Of a stretch of DNA of 17,021 bases, positions 7,142-14,762 are shown piece by piece. A program made the translations under genes and the position numbers. The first letter of the stretch is position 1; every line of letters starts with the position of its first letter. The stretch spans positions 1 through 17,021 of the forward strand of contig JAIFMT010000188.1 in NCBI GenBank assembly GCA_020048295.1, written 5' to 3'. This DNA is from Rhodoferax sp. (GTDB lineage Bacteria > Pseudomonadota > Gammaproteobacteria > Burkholderiales > Burkholderiaceae). The notes under the pieces are model-generated. The model saw only the letters and a list, made by a program, of their open reading frames with translations. It searched no databases and was not told the origin of the DNA.

Positions 7142-7179
7142 CAATCAGGTAAACAAGTTGTTGGTGCCGACACAAAACT

Positions 7180-7494
7180 CTAGTAGCCACCAAACAGCAC
7201 GTCCAGCGCGTTTTGGACCAGCATCTGCTGCGTCGTCAGATTGCTGACCGCACGCTTGAGTGATGCAATGGGCACCGCGCCCAAAGCCGGCGTGTCCATC
7301 ACCACCCGCTGGCCGCCGATCTCAAACTCGGGATTCAGGTCTGCCAATTTGGATGGAAAGCTCTCAGCTAGCCACAACGGCACCACCACCCGGGATTGCA
7401 GATTTTGGATGTAATCGTTTTGCACATCCAGAAAGTAGGGGATGAGGGCGCGTTCACGCGTCGTGGGATTGGGATACACATCAAAGCGTGCCAT
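7180..7494 (-). CDS. ccdB: CcdB-family toxin
   Basis: A 104-residue protein of the CcdB family, whose F-plasmid member poisons DNA gyrase. The pattern is recognisable throughout: FDVYPNPTTRERALIPYFLDVQND at the N-terminus, VVVPLWLAE in the middle, ALGAVPIASL, and the C-terminal NALDVLFGGY helix. The ATG at 7492-7494 is chosen, five bp after the ccdA stop, with an AAAGG ribosome site overlapping that stop. The order antitoxin then toxin is standard. The C-terminus ends in GGY, whereas F-plasmid CcdB ends in WGI, residues needed for gyrase poisoning; toxicity may therefore be altered or lost, but chromosomal homologues vary. The pair is probably transcribed with its neighbours. Confidence 0.9.
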   Translation of the reverse strand: MARFDVYPNPTTRERALIPYFLDVQNDYIQNLQSRVVVPLWLAESFPSKLADLNPEFEIGGQRVVMDTPALGAVPIASLKRAVSNLTTQQMLVQNALDVLFGGY

Positions 7495-7499
7495 GCCTT

Positions 7500-7772
7500 T
7501 CAAGTCTCGCTGCGACCATCGCCCAAGGACTTGCCCCAGGTGCGGTATTTGGCCAGAGGCAAACCGTGTTTAGTGACTCTTTCGTTGTACGCGGCCATGG
7601 CACCCAGGTTGTCATCGCGCCATTTTTCCCAATAGCGGCGTTTCACCTCTTCAGCCAGCAAGGTGTCCACGGTTTGTGAAATATTCAGGCCCATCTCGCG
7701 CGCCGCTGCCAGTACGCTGGCGTTGAGCGACAGATTGGTGGCTTTTTTCGGGGCATTGTCAAATTTCAGCAT
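7500..7772 (-). CDS. ccdA: CcdA-family antitoxin
   Basis: A 90-residue antitoxin partner of the downstream CcdB. The N-terminal part (KKATNLSLNASVLAAAREMG then NISQTVDTLL) is the ribbon-helix-helix DNA-binding domain, expected to autorepress the operon. The C-terminal half (VKRRYWEKWRDDNLGAMAAY, then GLPLAKYRTW) is the toxin-neutralising arm, with the RRxxWxxxN pattern shared with F-plasmid CcdA. The ATG at 7770-7772 has a GGAG ribosome site; ATGs at 7784 and 7823 would add 4 or 17 residues, the latter overlapping the fit to the family less well. It begins 37 bp after the oxidase stop and ends five bp before ccdB. No clear operator palindrome was found in the 37-bp gap. Confidence 0.9.
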   Translation of the reverse strand: MLKFDNAPKKATNLSLNASVLAAAREMGLNISQTVDTLLAEEVKRRYWEKWRDDNLGAMAAYNERVTKHGLPLAKYRTWGKSLGDGRSET

Positions 7773-7809
7773 GAAGGTCTCCATGGGCCATGCGGCAAGT
7801 GTATGCGCA

Positions 7810-9261
7810 TCAAGTCCCTGCATGATCTACATCAACGCGCAGCACTCGCCCCGGATTGAGCAGGTTGTGTGGGTCCAGCGCCTGCTTGATGGCGCGCATG
7901 GCTTGCAGCGCAACGGGTGATTTGTAATGCACCAGGTGATCCACCTTGAGGCTGCCAATGCCGTGCTCAGCCGAGATCGAACCACCAAATTGCACCACCG
8001 AGTCAAACACCAGCCGGTTCACCAGCGGCTCTTGCGCGCGCAAAAATTCGGCCGCATCCACGCCCAGCGGGGCTTGGACGTTGTAGTGCAGGTTGCCGTC
8101 GCCCAGGTGGCCAAAGGTGACCAGCCGCACGCCAGCAATGGTCTGCGTCAGCAGTGCATCGGTGGCCGCCACAAAGGCCGGGATGGCCGAGATGGGCACC
8201 GAGATGTCGTGTTTGATGTTCAAGCCTTCTTCGGCCTGCGCCAGTGGAATGCTCTCGCGGATCTGCCACAGGGCCGCCGCCTGCGTCAGGCTTTCGGCCA
8301 CCACGGCATCGCTCACACAGCCGTTTTCCATGGCGGCTTCAAGCAAGCTTTCCAACTGGTGGCGGGCGTGCGCTTCTGATTCTTGATCGGAGTTCTCCAG
8401 CAGCACGCAATAGGGTGATTCGGCGAACGGTAGCCGCAATTGGCCAAAATGCTGGCCAACCAGCCCCAGGGCAAACTGTCCCATGACCTCAAAACCGGTC
8501 AGGTTGGCACCCAGATAACGCTGCCCCAGGCCCAGCAGTTCAACCGCCGCCGCCATTGACGGCACGGCAGCCCAGGCGGTGAGCTGGGCAGCGGGCAGCG
8601 GGTAGAGTTTGAGCGTGGCGGCGGTGATGATGCCCAACGTGCCTTCAGAGCCGATGTAGAGATGGCGCAGGTCGTAGCCGGTGTTGTCCTTGCGCAAGCC
8701 ACTTAAACCCGGCCAGATGTCGCCTTGTGCGTTAACCACCTCCAGGCCCAGGCACAGCTCGCGCGCATTGCCAAAGCGCAGCACCTGCGTGCCGCCCGCG
8801 TTGGCCGCCAGATTGCCGCCGATGGTGCAGGAGCCTTCGGCTGCCAGGCTGAGCGCAAACAAATAGCCGGCGGCGCGCGCATGCTCCTGCACGGTTTGCA
8901 AAATGCAGCCGGCATCGACCGTGATAGTCAGGTTGGCGCTGTCGATGTGTCGCACGCGGTTCATGCGCTGCAGGCTCAGCACGATTTGCCGGCCTGATGT
9001 GTCGGGTGTGGAGCCGACCACCAGCCCGGTGTTACCGCCTTGCGGCACCAGGCTCAAAGGGCTGTCGGGGTGCAGTACCCGCCAGCGGGCACAGGCCGCA
9101 ACGACTTGGCTGACTTCTTCGGTGCTGCCAGGGCGCAGCACCGCCAGTGCCCTGCCCTGCGTGCGCTTGCGCCAGTCGTTCTCGTACGCACTCAGGTCGC
9201 CCTCAGTCAATACATGGGCCGGACCAATCAGCTTGGCCAGTTCGTCAAGCAGTGGTTTCAT
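7810..9261 (-). CDS. FAD-linked 2-hydroxyacid dehydrogenase/oxidase (D-2-hydroxyglutarate/D-lactate dehydrogenase type)
   Basis: A 483-residue flavoenzyme of the vanillyl-alcohol-oxidase fold. The FAD_binding_4 domain has PQGGNTGLVVGSTP at about residues 73-86, GSCTIGGNLAANAGGT near 142-157, and RKDNTGYDLRHLYIGSEGTLG near 189-209. The C-terminal oxidase domain carries FGHLGDGNLHYNV and SAEHGIGSLK, the His-rich substrate/metal motifs of the D-2-hydroxyglutarate dehydrogenase, D-lactate dehydrogenase and GlcD branch. The likely reaction is oxidation of a D-2-hydroxyacid to the 2-oxoacid; the exact substrate cannot be read from sequence. The ATG at 9259-9261 overlaps the DUF2069 stop as ATGA, so the two are translationally coupled. 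There is no signal peptide with this start. The gene is complete and normal in length. Confidence 0.9.
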   Translation of the reverse strand: MKPLLDELAKLIGPAHVLTEGDLSAYENDWRKRTQGRALAVLRPGSTEEVSQVVAACARWRVLHPDSPLSLVPQGGNTGLVVGSTPDTSGRQIVLSLQRMNRVRHIDSANLTITVDAGCILQTVQEHARAAGYLFALSLAAEGSCTIGGNLAANAGGTQVLRFGNARELCLGLEVVNAQGDIWPGLSGLRKDNTGYDLRHLYIGSEGTLGIITAATLKLYPLPAAQLTAWAAVPSMAAAVELLGLGQRYLGANLTGFEVMGQFALGLVGQHFGQLRLPFAESPYCVLLENSDQESEAHARHQLESLLEAAMENGCVSDAVVAESLTQAAALWQIRESIPLAQAEEGLNIKHDISVPISAIPAFVAATDALLTQTIAGVRLVTFGHLGDGNLHYNVQAPLGVDAAEFLRAQEPLVNRLVFDSVVQFGGSISAEHGIGSLKVDHLVHYKSPVALQAMRAIKQALDPHNLLNPGRVLRVDVDHAGT

Positions 9262-9716
9262 GGGTGAAGCGGCTGTTGGGCAGCGGGCCGGGGGGTTTTG
9301 AAGCGCAAGCGGATGTGCAAGGCGCAAGCGACAAACAGCAGCAAGCACAGCAGCACTTCGATGAGCCCGAGCCAGTTGCCCGGTGGCTTGTCGCTGTAGC
9401 CGCGCACCACGCCTTCAATGAAATACAGCCACACCATCAGGCTCACCCAGCGATAGGTGTACATGCGGTTTTTCAGCAGACCCACCAGCGGCAGACACAG
9501 TGGCAACACCTTGAGTGCCAGCAGCGAACCGCCGGGTCGGATCGGGGCCAGCCACAGCTCCCAGGCCAGCCCGAGCGCGATCAGGCCGAGCAGGCTGCCA
9601 ACCGCCAGTATGCGCGTGGCGGCCACGGCAGCAGACGGCGCTTGTGCGCAATCAAGGGACTCGGCTTGCGGCAAGGGCGAGAGTGCGGGTGTGACGGCGT
9701 GGACGGGTGTTTTCAT
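9258..9716 (-). CDS. DUF2069 family small inner-membrane protein
   Basis: A 152-residue membrane protein with four hydrophobic segments at about residues 35-56, 64-81, 89-103 and 115-134. The KNRMYTYRWVSLMVWLYFIE stretch between and within helices two and three, with the following VVRGYSD, is characteristic of the DUF2069 family. The N-terminal 30 residues are Pro/Ala-rich and probably cytosolic. Function unknown. The ATG at 9714-9716 is used; longer GTG/TTG-type starts would run into the divergent gene. Only 20 bp separate it from the plus-strand yihY-type start, leaving almost no leader. Its stop overlaps the oxidase ATG as ATGA. Confidence 0.85.
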   Translation of the reverse strand: MKTPVHAVTPALSPLPQAESLDCAQAPSAAVAATRILAVGSLLGLIALGLAWELWLAPIRPGGSLLALKVLPLCLPLVGLLKNRMYTYRWVSLMVWLYFIEGVVRGYSDKPPGNWLGLIEVLLCLLLFVACALHIRLRFKTPRPAAQQPLHP

Positions 9717-9725
9717 TGGGGTGGC

Positions 9726-9731
9726 ATCATA
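9726..9731 (-). promoter_or_regulatory. Candidate -10 element TATGAT for DUF2069 run
   Basis: Minus-strand TATGAT (five of six to TATAAT) lies about 10 bp upstream of the DUF2069 ATG, so a transcript from it would start within a few bases of the ATG and be leaderless or nearly so. No good -35 is seen 17 bp upstream, where the yihY coding sequence already begins. Confidence 0.35.
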
Positions 9732-9736
9732 GCGGC

Positions 9737-10975
9737 ATGACTGACTTGCCCCACCCACCCTATCATGGTCCGTATCGGCTGCATCAATGGCTGTCCAATC
9801 TGCGCCTTTTTCCCTGGCGCAACACGGCACACACGCTGCGCGAACGCTTTCGTGAAGACCGCCTTGGGCTAACCGCCAGCAGCCTGACCTTCACCACCAC
9901 CATTGCACTGGTGCCGCTGGTGACCGTGGTGCTGGCGGTATTCACGGCGTTTCCAATGTTTGCCAAGTTTCAGGACGTGCTGCAAAAGTGGCTGATCGAG
10001 AGCTTGATCCCCGACAGCATCGCGCGCCAGGTGCTGGGCTATCTGACGCAGTTTGCCGGTAAGGCCAGCAAATTGGGTGGCGCCGGTCTGGCCGTACTGA
10101 TGATGACCGCGCTGGCGCTGATCTTGACGATTGACCGCACCCTGAACAGCATCTGGCGGGTGCGCAAGCCACGCCCGCTAGGGCAGCGCGTGCTGGTCTA
10201 TTGGGCTGTGATGACACTCGGGCCGCTGCTGCTGGCGGTCAGCCTGAGCATCACCTCGTACGCGCTGTCGGCCTCCAAAGGGTTGGTGGGGGTCATGCCG
10301 GGTGGTCTGCAGTTGTTGCTCGATACCTTGCAGTTCATCTTGCTGGCCGCCGGCATGGCGGCGCTGTACCGCTATGTGCCCAATACCCGGGTGCATTGGG
10401 GTCATGCCTGGGCCGGTGGGGTGTTTGTGTCGGCCGGGTTTGAGCTGGCCAAGCGGGTGTTGGTGTTTTACCTGGGCAAGGTACCGACCTATTCAGTGCT
10501 GTACGGCGCGTTTGCCACGGTGCCGATTTTGCTGGTGTGGATTTACGTGGCCTGGGTGATTGTGCTGCTGGGGGCCGTGATTGCGGCGTATCTGCCCAGC
10601 TTGCTCTCTGGCGTGCAGCGCCGCGCGCGGGCGCACGGCTGGCAGTTTTTGCTGGCCATTGAGTGCTTACAGCAGCTGGCGCAGCTGCGCCATTCCGATG
10701 CCAGGGGTTTGGACATCGAGCATCTGAGCGCACTGCTGCAAGTCGATACGCTGCAACTTGAGCCGGTGCTGGAAACCTTGATCGAACTCGATTGGGTGGG
10801 TCAGTTGCAGGAGGACCGCGCCGATGCCCCGGCGCGGCTGGTGCTGCTGGCTGACCCTGACCAAACCTTGCTGGCGCCACTGTTCAACGCCTTGCTGCTG
10901 CAGCACGAGCCCAGCACCGAAAATTTATGGAAAAATGGCCACTGGCCCTTGTTGCGCCTGCGGGAGGCGCTATGA
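9737..10975 (+). CDS. YihY/BrkB (RbnR) family inner-membrane protein
   Basis: A 412-residue polytopic protein of the YihY/BrkB family, once misnamed ribonuclease BN. The core has the family opening (RLGLTASSLTFTTTIALVPL), then about six hydrophobic segments: about residues 48-70, 108-130, 150-178, 190-215, 225-245 and 252-287, including YGAFATVPILLVWIYVAWVI, the best-conserved stretch. The last 110 residues are soluble and helical, an extension seen in the longer betaproteobacterial members. Function is unproven; a transport role is often suggested. The ATG at 9737 (MTDLPHPPYHG) was preferred over an upstream GTG at 9707 that would overlap the DUF2069 start. It ends nine bp from the convergent acylase stop, with no terminator between. 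Confidence 0.9.
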   Translation: MTDLPHPPYHGPYRLHQWLSNLRLFPWRNTAHTLRERFREDRLGLTASSLTFTTTIALVPLVTVVLAVFTAFPMFAKFQDVLQKWLIESLIPDSIARQVLGYLTQFAGKASKLGGAGLAVLMMTALALILTIDRTLNSIWRVRKPRPLGQRVLVYWAVMTLGPLLLAVSLSITSYALSASKGLVGVMPGGLQLLLDTLQFILLAAGMAALYRYVPNTRVHWGHAWAGGVFVSAGFELAKRVLVFYLGKVPTYSVLYGAFATVPILLVWIYVAWVIVLLGAVIAAYLPSLLSGVQRRARAHGWQFLLAIECLQQLAQLRHSDARGLDIEHLSALLQVDTLQLEPVLETLIELDWVGQLQEDRADAPARLVLLADPDQTLLAPLFNALLLQHEPSTENLWKNGHWPLLRLREAL

Positions 10976-10984
10976 AACTTAAGT

Positions 10985-13411
10985 CTATTTGCCACTTGTC
11001 GCGGGTGCCCCAGCTGGCTTGAGCGTCAGCGTGCTGCGGGTGTTGGCCACCACATCCGCCTCGTTCAAAAACAGCTGCATGTAGCCACCCACCGCGTAGG
11101 CGGCAGCCTGATCGCTGTAGTGGGGGTCAAACAGCACGCCACTTTGCCCCACCGGATTGATGCCGCGCGCCTGGCCGGCATCGGCAAAGTCGATGACGCG
11201 CCGGGTGGATGGCCCATAAATCACCGCCCAGGGGGCCGGGCCAAGGGTGGTGGCCTGGTTGTTAGGCACCTCGCGACCACCGGGCATGGCAAACGGGCCA
11301 ATGTTGAACAACCAACCCGGCACCGCCTCTTTGCCCAACGAATGCACATGGGTCAGCGTGTGGGCATTGCCCCAGCCCCAGTCATTGGGGCTTTTTCCCA
11401 GGGCTTGCTTGAGGTGATCGATGCTGACGCGCCAGGCCATGCGCATGATGTCCTTGCGGGTTTCGATTTTTTTGGTTTTCACGTTGTCCCACCAGGGTGA
11501 TTTTTCATTGGCTGCCAAGCGTGGCAAGGCCTGGTCCAGCACCCGGGTGCCCAGCAGGTTCTGAAACTGCACCTCGCCCAATTCGTCAGCCATGGCGGCG
11601 CGCGCCAGTTCATACAGCAGCTGGGTGAACACGGTCGGCGGGATGTTGAGCGTGCTGTACTGGCCATCCCACTGCGTCAGGCTGTCAAACACCGAGCGCT
11701 CCAGCGGGTCACTGACCACCTCGCTGAGCACTGGCAGCAGCGGCTCCAGCACGCGCCAGAAGTAGCCGGTTTGCGTGCTGAGCTGCAAGGACTGGCTGTT
11801 GAGCGCGTTCCACTGGATGTCGTCCTTGCCCAGCCGGTCTTCCAGCGACTGCGCCCGGTCGGGCGGGTTGTAGTAGCCGGGGATTGGCAGACCGCTGGTC
11901 GATACCGGTTGCTGGTTGGCCGACACGATGTAGCCACGCGGTGGATTTTCTTCTTGCGGGTTGTCGCTGAAACGGTAAAACCCCAGTTTGTCGGCCTCGG
12001 CCGATTCACCATCGAGCAAGAAAGCCGGGTTCACCCCGGGTGGGCGAATCGGCAACTTGGCGGCGGCCCACCAGCCAATGTCACCACTGGCGCTGGCCCA
12101 CACCACATTCAGGCCAGGTGCGTGGATTTGGCTGGCCGCCGCTCTGGCTTTGGCCAGGGTGTCGGCGCGGTTCAATTCGTAAAACGCGTCCAGCAGCGGG
12201 TTGTCGGTCTCCAGAAAGGTCCACCACAACGCCACCGGTGATTCACCCAGCGTGTCTGAGAACGCACTGCTGATGATCGGGCCGTGCGGCGAGCGTTGCA
12301 ATTCCAGCGTGACGGGCCTGCCACCTTTGACCAAAATGGTCTCTTTGCGGGTTTCCAAGTCCACCCATTCGCCATGAATCTTGACCTGGTTGGGCTTGAA
12401 GGGGTTGGCAGTTTCGGCCACCAGATCCATGTCGTCGTTTTGAAACATCGTCAGGCTCCAGCCAAAACGCTGGTTATGACCGAGCAGCGCCATGGCGTTG
12501 AGCGCCTGGAAATGGCCGTACAACTCAAAACCGGGTGCGCTCAAATGCGCCTCGTACCACACCGACGGCAGTGAAAAGCCGATATGTGGATCGCCCGCCA
12601 GCATCGGCCGACCGCTGGAGGTGCGCGGCCCCGACACCGCCCAGGCGTTGCTGCCTTCCAGCAGCGGCACACCGGCGATGTCCTGCGCCTGGCTGCTGAC
12701 TTGCGCCAACTGGCTCAACACCTGCCAGGTGGGCCTGGCCGACGCCGTGGGGGGGGCCGGGCTGAGAACACCCAGAGGGTTCCACTCCAGGTCAAAGATA
12801 TTCAGGTATTCAGGCCCCAACTCGTCATGGATGTAGCTTAAGCCCGGCTCGGTCCTGAAGGCTGCGGCAAAACTGTAGGCCAGGTAGCCCGATACAGCCA
12901 CCGTGTCTTGCAGGGTGAACGCCCGCTTGGGAATGCCCGCCAGATCAAACTCCATCGGTGCCGGATGGCTGGCCTGAAACTGGTTGATGCCGTCCAGATA
13001 GGCCAGTTGCGCCAGTGCGGCCGGGCTTTGCAAGTCCATGCTGGCAACCACCTTGTCGGCGTGCTGCGCCAAGCCCAGCGTGCGAAACAAGCGGTCGAGC
13101 TTGAGCAGTTTGGGGCCAAGCACTTCGGCCAGTTCGCCGCGTGCCAGCCGGCGCACCATTTCCATCTGAAACAGCCGATCCTGGGCGTGTACATAGCCGA
13201 GCGCCCGGTACAGGTCAGGCTCGTTGCCGGCCTTGATGTGCGCAATGCCCCGGTCGTCAAAGCGCACGCTAACCGGTGCGCTGAGTCCTTGCAAGCGCAG
13301 TTCGCCCGAGCGCTGCGGCAGCTTGGCTGTAACGTACCAAAAGCCGCCGCCGGCGCTGCCAAGCAGCAGCACCAGCAGCAGCCAGGCGAAGATCTTCAGG
13401 GCCAGTTTCAT
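10985..13411 (-). CDS. Penicillin acylase family Ntn-hydrolase
   Basis: An 808-residue precursor of the penicillin amidase family, which self-cleaves into two chains and hydrolyses amides such as penicillins, acyl-homoserine lactones or other N-acyl compounds. A signal or anchor helix spans residues 6-27, so it acts in the periplasm. The alpha part has RFDDRGIAHIKA and GYVHAQDRLFQMEMVRRLARG, both typical. Autocleavage should expose Ser254 (EGSNAWAVSG) as the beta-chain nucleophile; GDPHIGFSLPSVWYEAHL follows it. Asn499 (IVSANQQP) corresponds to the oxyanion-hole Asn. The ATG at 13409-13411 has no clear ribosome site. It follows hpnE by 50 bp in the same direction and may share its transcript. 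The substrate cannot be decided. Confidence 0.93.
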   Translation of the reverse strand: MKLALKIFAWLLLVLLLGSAGGGFWYVTAKLPQRSGELRLQGLSAPVSVRFDDRGIAHIKAGNEPDLYRALGYVHAQDRLFQMEMVRRLARGELAEVLGPKLLKLDRLFRTLGLAQHADKVVASMDLQSPAALAQLAYLDGINQFQASHPAPMEFDLAGIPKRAFTLQDTVAVSGYLAYSFAAAFRTEPGLSYIHDELGPEYLNIFDLEWNPLGVLSPAPPTASARPTWQVLSQLAQVSSQAQDIAGVPLLEGSNAWAVSGPRTSSGRPMLAGDPHIGFSLPSVWYEAHLSAPGFELYGHFQALNAMALLGHNQRFGWSLTMFQNDDMDLVAETANPFKPNQVKIHGEWVDLETRKETILVKGGRPVTLELQRSPHGPIISSAFSDTLGESPVALWWTFLETDNPLLDAFYELNRADTLAKARAAASQIHAPGLNVVWASASGDIGWWAAAKLPIRPPGVNPAFLLDGESAEADKLGFYRFSDNPQEENPPRGYIVSANQQPVSTSGLPIPGYYNPPDRAQSLEDRLGKDDIQWNALNSQSLQLSTQTGYFWRVLEPLLPVLSEVVSDPLERSVFDSLTQWDGQYSTLNIPPTVFTQLLYELARAAMADELGEVQFQNLLGTRVLDQALPRLAANEKSPWWDNVKTKKIETRKDIMRMAWRVSIDHLKQALGKSPNDWGWGNAHTLTHVHSLGKEAVPGWLFNIGPFAMPGGREVPNNQATTLGPAPWAVIYGPSTRRVIDFADAGQARGINPVGQSGVLFDPHYSDQAAAYAVGGYMQLFLNEADVVANTRSTLTLKPAGAPATSGK

Positions 13412-13461
13412 GGCAGGAACAAAGCAATGACGGCGTTCATGCCTTGATCATAAAGGGCTGG

Positions 13462-14739
13462 TTAACGCCGTCCAGCGCCAGCGGATGAAGCGCTGTCTGA
13501 CAACGCCACAACGGCCGCCAAACCACTTCGCACCGCGCCCTCGAGCGTGGCCGGATACGGCCCAGCCACATGGTCGCCGCAGGCCAGCAAACCCGGCGCA
13601 ATGTGCTGCGGCGGGCGGATCAGGCCCGGGGTGCAGGCGAAGGTGGCGCGCTTTTCGACCACGGTTTGCACCGCCTGCAGTGTCAAACCCAGTTGCGCTT
13701 GCGCCTGCGCCAGCACGCGCTGCTGCAGCACCTGACGCTCGCCCTCGGCAGCGCTGACGACAAACGCCAGCAAACCCGCCGGGCCGCCCAACGCGCCCCG
13801 GTCAAAGACAAATTGAGCCGGATGGGCGGCATCGCTGCGCAGCGCCAGCATGGGCTGCGACAAACGCGCGCCACTTGACCAGGCATAAACGGTGGCAATC
13901 GCCTCAAAGCGCAGTGCTGATGCCAGCTCGGTCCATTTCCGCCAGCGCTCTGATATTGAGTTTGTAGCTGTCAGCGCAGACTGAGTAAGGGCTAGAGCCG
14001 TATTTGATGCTGATGTTGCAAAAATCACCGCATCGAAGTCGCTGCCAGCTTCGTTGCCCAGCTGAAGTTGCCACTGCTGTTGTACCTGGGTGATGCCCAG
14101 CACCCGCGCCTTCAGGTGGATGCCACCGCCGTGCTGCCTGATCCATTGCGCTGCGGGCTGCGGGAACAACGCCGTCAAATCCACCTTGGGCAGCAACAGG
14201 TGCGAGCCACCGGCCACGCCAAACAGCGCATCGCGCAACACGCGCAAAAACACGCTGGCGCTGGCGCGCCCGGCCGGGGTGTTGAGCGCCGACACGCACA
14301 GCGGCTCAATCAGCTCGGTTTGCACCCGTGGGGTCAGCGACTGGCACAAGCCAGCCACGCTCAAGTCGGGCGCGCATGCAAAGCGACCCATCTGCCAGCC
14401 GACGGCGGCGCGAATCAGCGACCCTTTGTCAGCCAGGGTCCAGCCGCGCGCACCCAAAATACCGCCAAGCGCGTCCAGCGGGGTTGGCCAGTCAGGAAAA
14501 CGGATGCCGCGTCCATCGTTGAGCGACTCAGAATACGCGCCAATCAGGATGTGCTGGCCGTTGTCCAGCAGCACCGGCGTGCCATCGGGCAACATGGCTT
14601 TTAGTGCTCTGGCCCTTCCCCCAATTGCGCTGGTAGCTTCAAATACAGTAGCACTATGACCCGCCTGAAGGGCGCCCACGGCAGCCGCCAGCCCGGCCCA
14701 GCCAGCACCCACAATGGCGATGTTCAAGGGCTTGCTCAA
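13462..14739 (-). CDS. hpnE: Squalene-forming FAD-dependent desaturase/reductase HpnE
   Basis: A 425-residue flavoprotein of the amine-oxidase fold. In the HpnCDE route it reduces hydroxysqualene to squalene, the hopanoid precursor. The dinucleotide fold GAGWAG is at residues 11-16, VFEA at 32-35, GGRAR at 40-44 and DNGQHILIGAY at 59-69. The C-terminal FAD contact is ACGDHVAGPYPATLEGAVRSG near 393-413. The only workable start is a TTG at 14737-14739, 23 bp after the hpnD stop; no ATG or GTG lies in frame nearby. Two copies of a short dispersed repeat lie in the frame: one over residues 29-47, including GGRAR, and one over about 243-263, where the family normally has a shorter segment. Both use A/T-ending codons unlike the rest of the gene. 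Confidence 0.9.
   Translation of the reverse strand: MSKPLNIAIVGAGWAGLAAAVGALQAGHSATVFEATSAIGGRARALKAMLPDGTPVLLDNGQHILIGAYSESLNDGRGIRFPDWPTPLDALGGILGARGWTLADKGSLIRAAVGWQMGRFACAPDLSVAGLCQSLTPRVQTELIEPLCVSALNTPAGRASASVFLRVLRDALFGVAGGSHLLLPKVDLTALFPQPAAQWIRQHGGGIHLKARVLGITQVQQQWQLQLGNEAGSDFDAVIFATSASNTALALTQSALTATNSISERWRKWTELASALRFEAIATVYAWSSGARLSQPMLALRSDAAHPAQFVFDRGALGGPAGLLAFVVSAAEGERQVLQQRVLAQAQAQLGLTLQAVQTVVEKRATFACTPGLIRPPQHIAPGLLACGDHVAGPYPATLEGAVRSGLAAVVALSDSASSAGAGRR
13951..14012 (+). repeat. Dispersed repeat copy B inside hpnE (antisense to the gene)
   Basis: Core 13961-13998 on the plus strand: TTTGTAGCTG, then 16 nt, then AAGGGCTA and GAGC. It matches copy A at 28 of 38 positions with no gaps. 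On the gene strand it encodes residues about 243-263 of HpnE (SASNTALALTQSALTATNSI), a Ser/Thr/Ala-rich stretch with codons such as CTA, CTT, ACT, ATA and TCA that are rare in this gene. The frame stays open through it. Confidence 0.65.
14598..14657 (-). repeat. Dispersed repeat copy A inside hpnE, over the GGRAR motif
   Basis: Core 14606-14643 on the minus strand: TTTGAAGCTA, then 16 nt, then AAGGGCCA and GAGC, the same spacing as copies B and C. It encodes HpnE residues F33 to about R44/A45, i.e. the VFEA...GGRAR flavin-binding region. Codons here (ACT, GTA, TTT, GAA, GCT, GGA, AGG, CTA) differ from the GC-ending codons around it. Chance similarity is harder to exclude for this copy, because the protein motif is itself conserved. 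Confidence 0.45.
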
Positions 14740-14762
14740 CGGCCAGCTTTCACCGCCACGAC

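Noticed and set aside
7359..7385. TAGCTGAGAGC stretch in ccdB as another repeat copy
   Set aside because: No AAGGGCYA follows at the expected distance, and the codons encode a normal part of CcdB (PLWLAESF).
13408..13440. Ten-codon leader frame (MNAVIALFLP) whose stop overlaps the acylase start as ATGA
   Set aside because: The only purine-rich site is one base from its ATG, too close for a ribosome site, and it has no regulatory codon pattern; probably coincidence.
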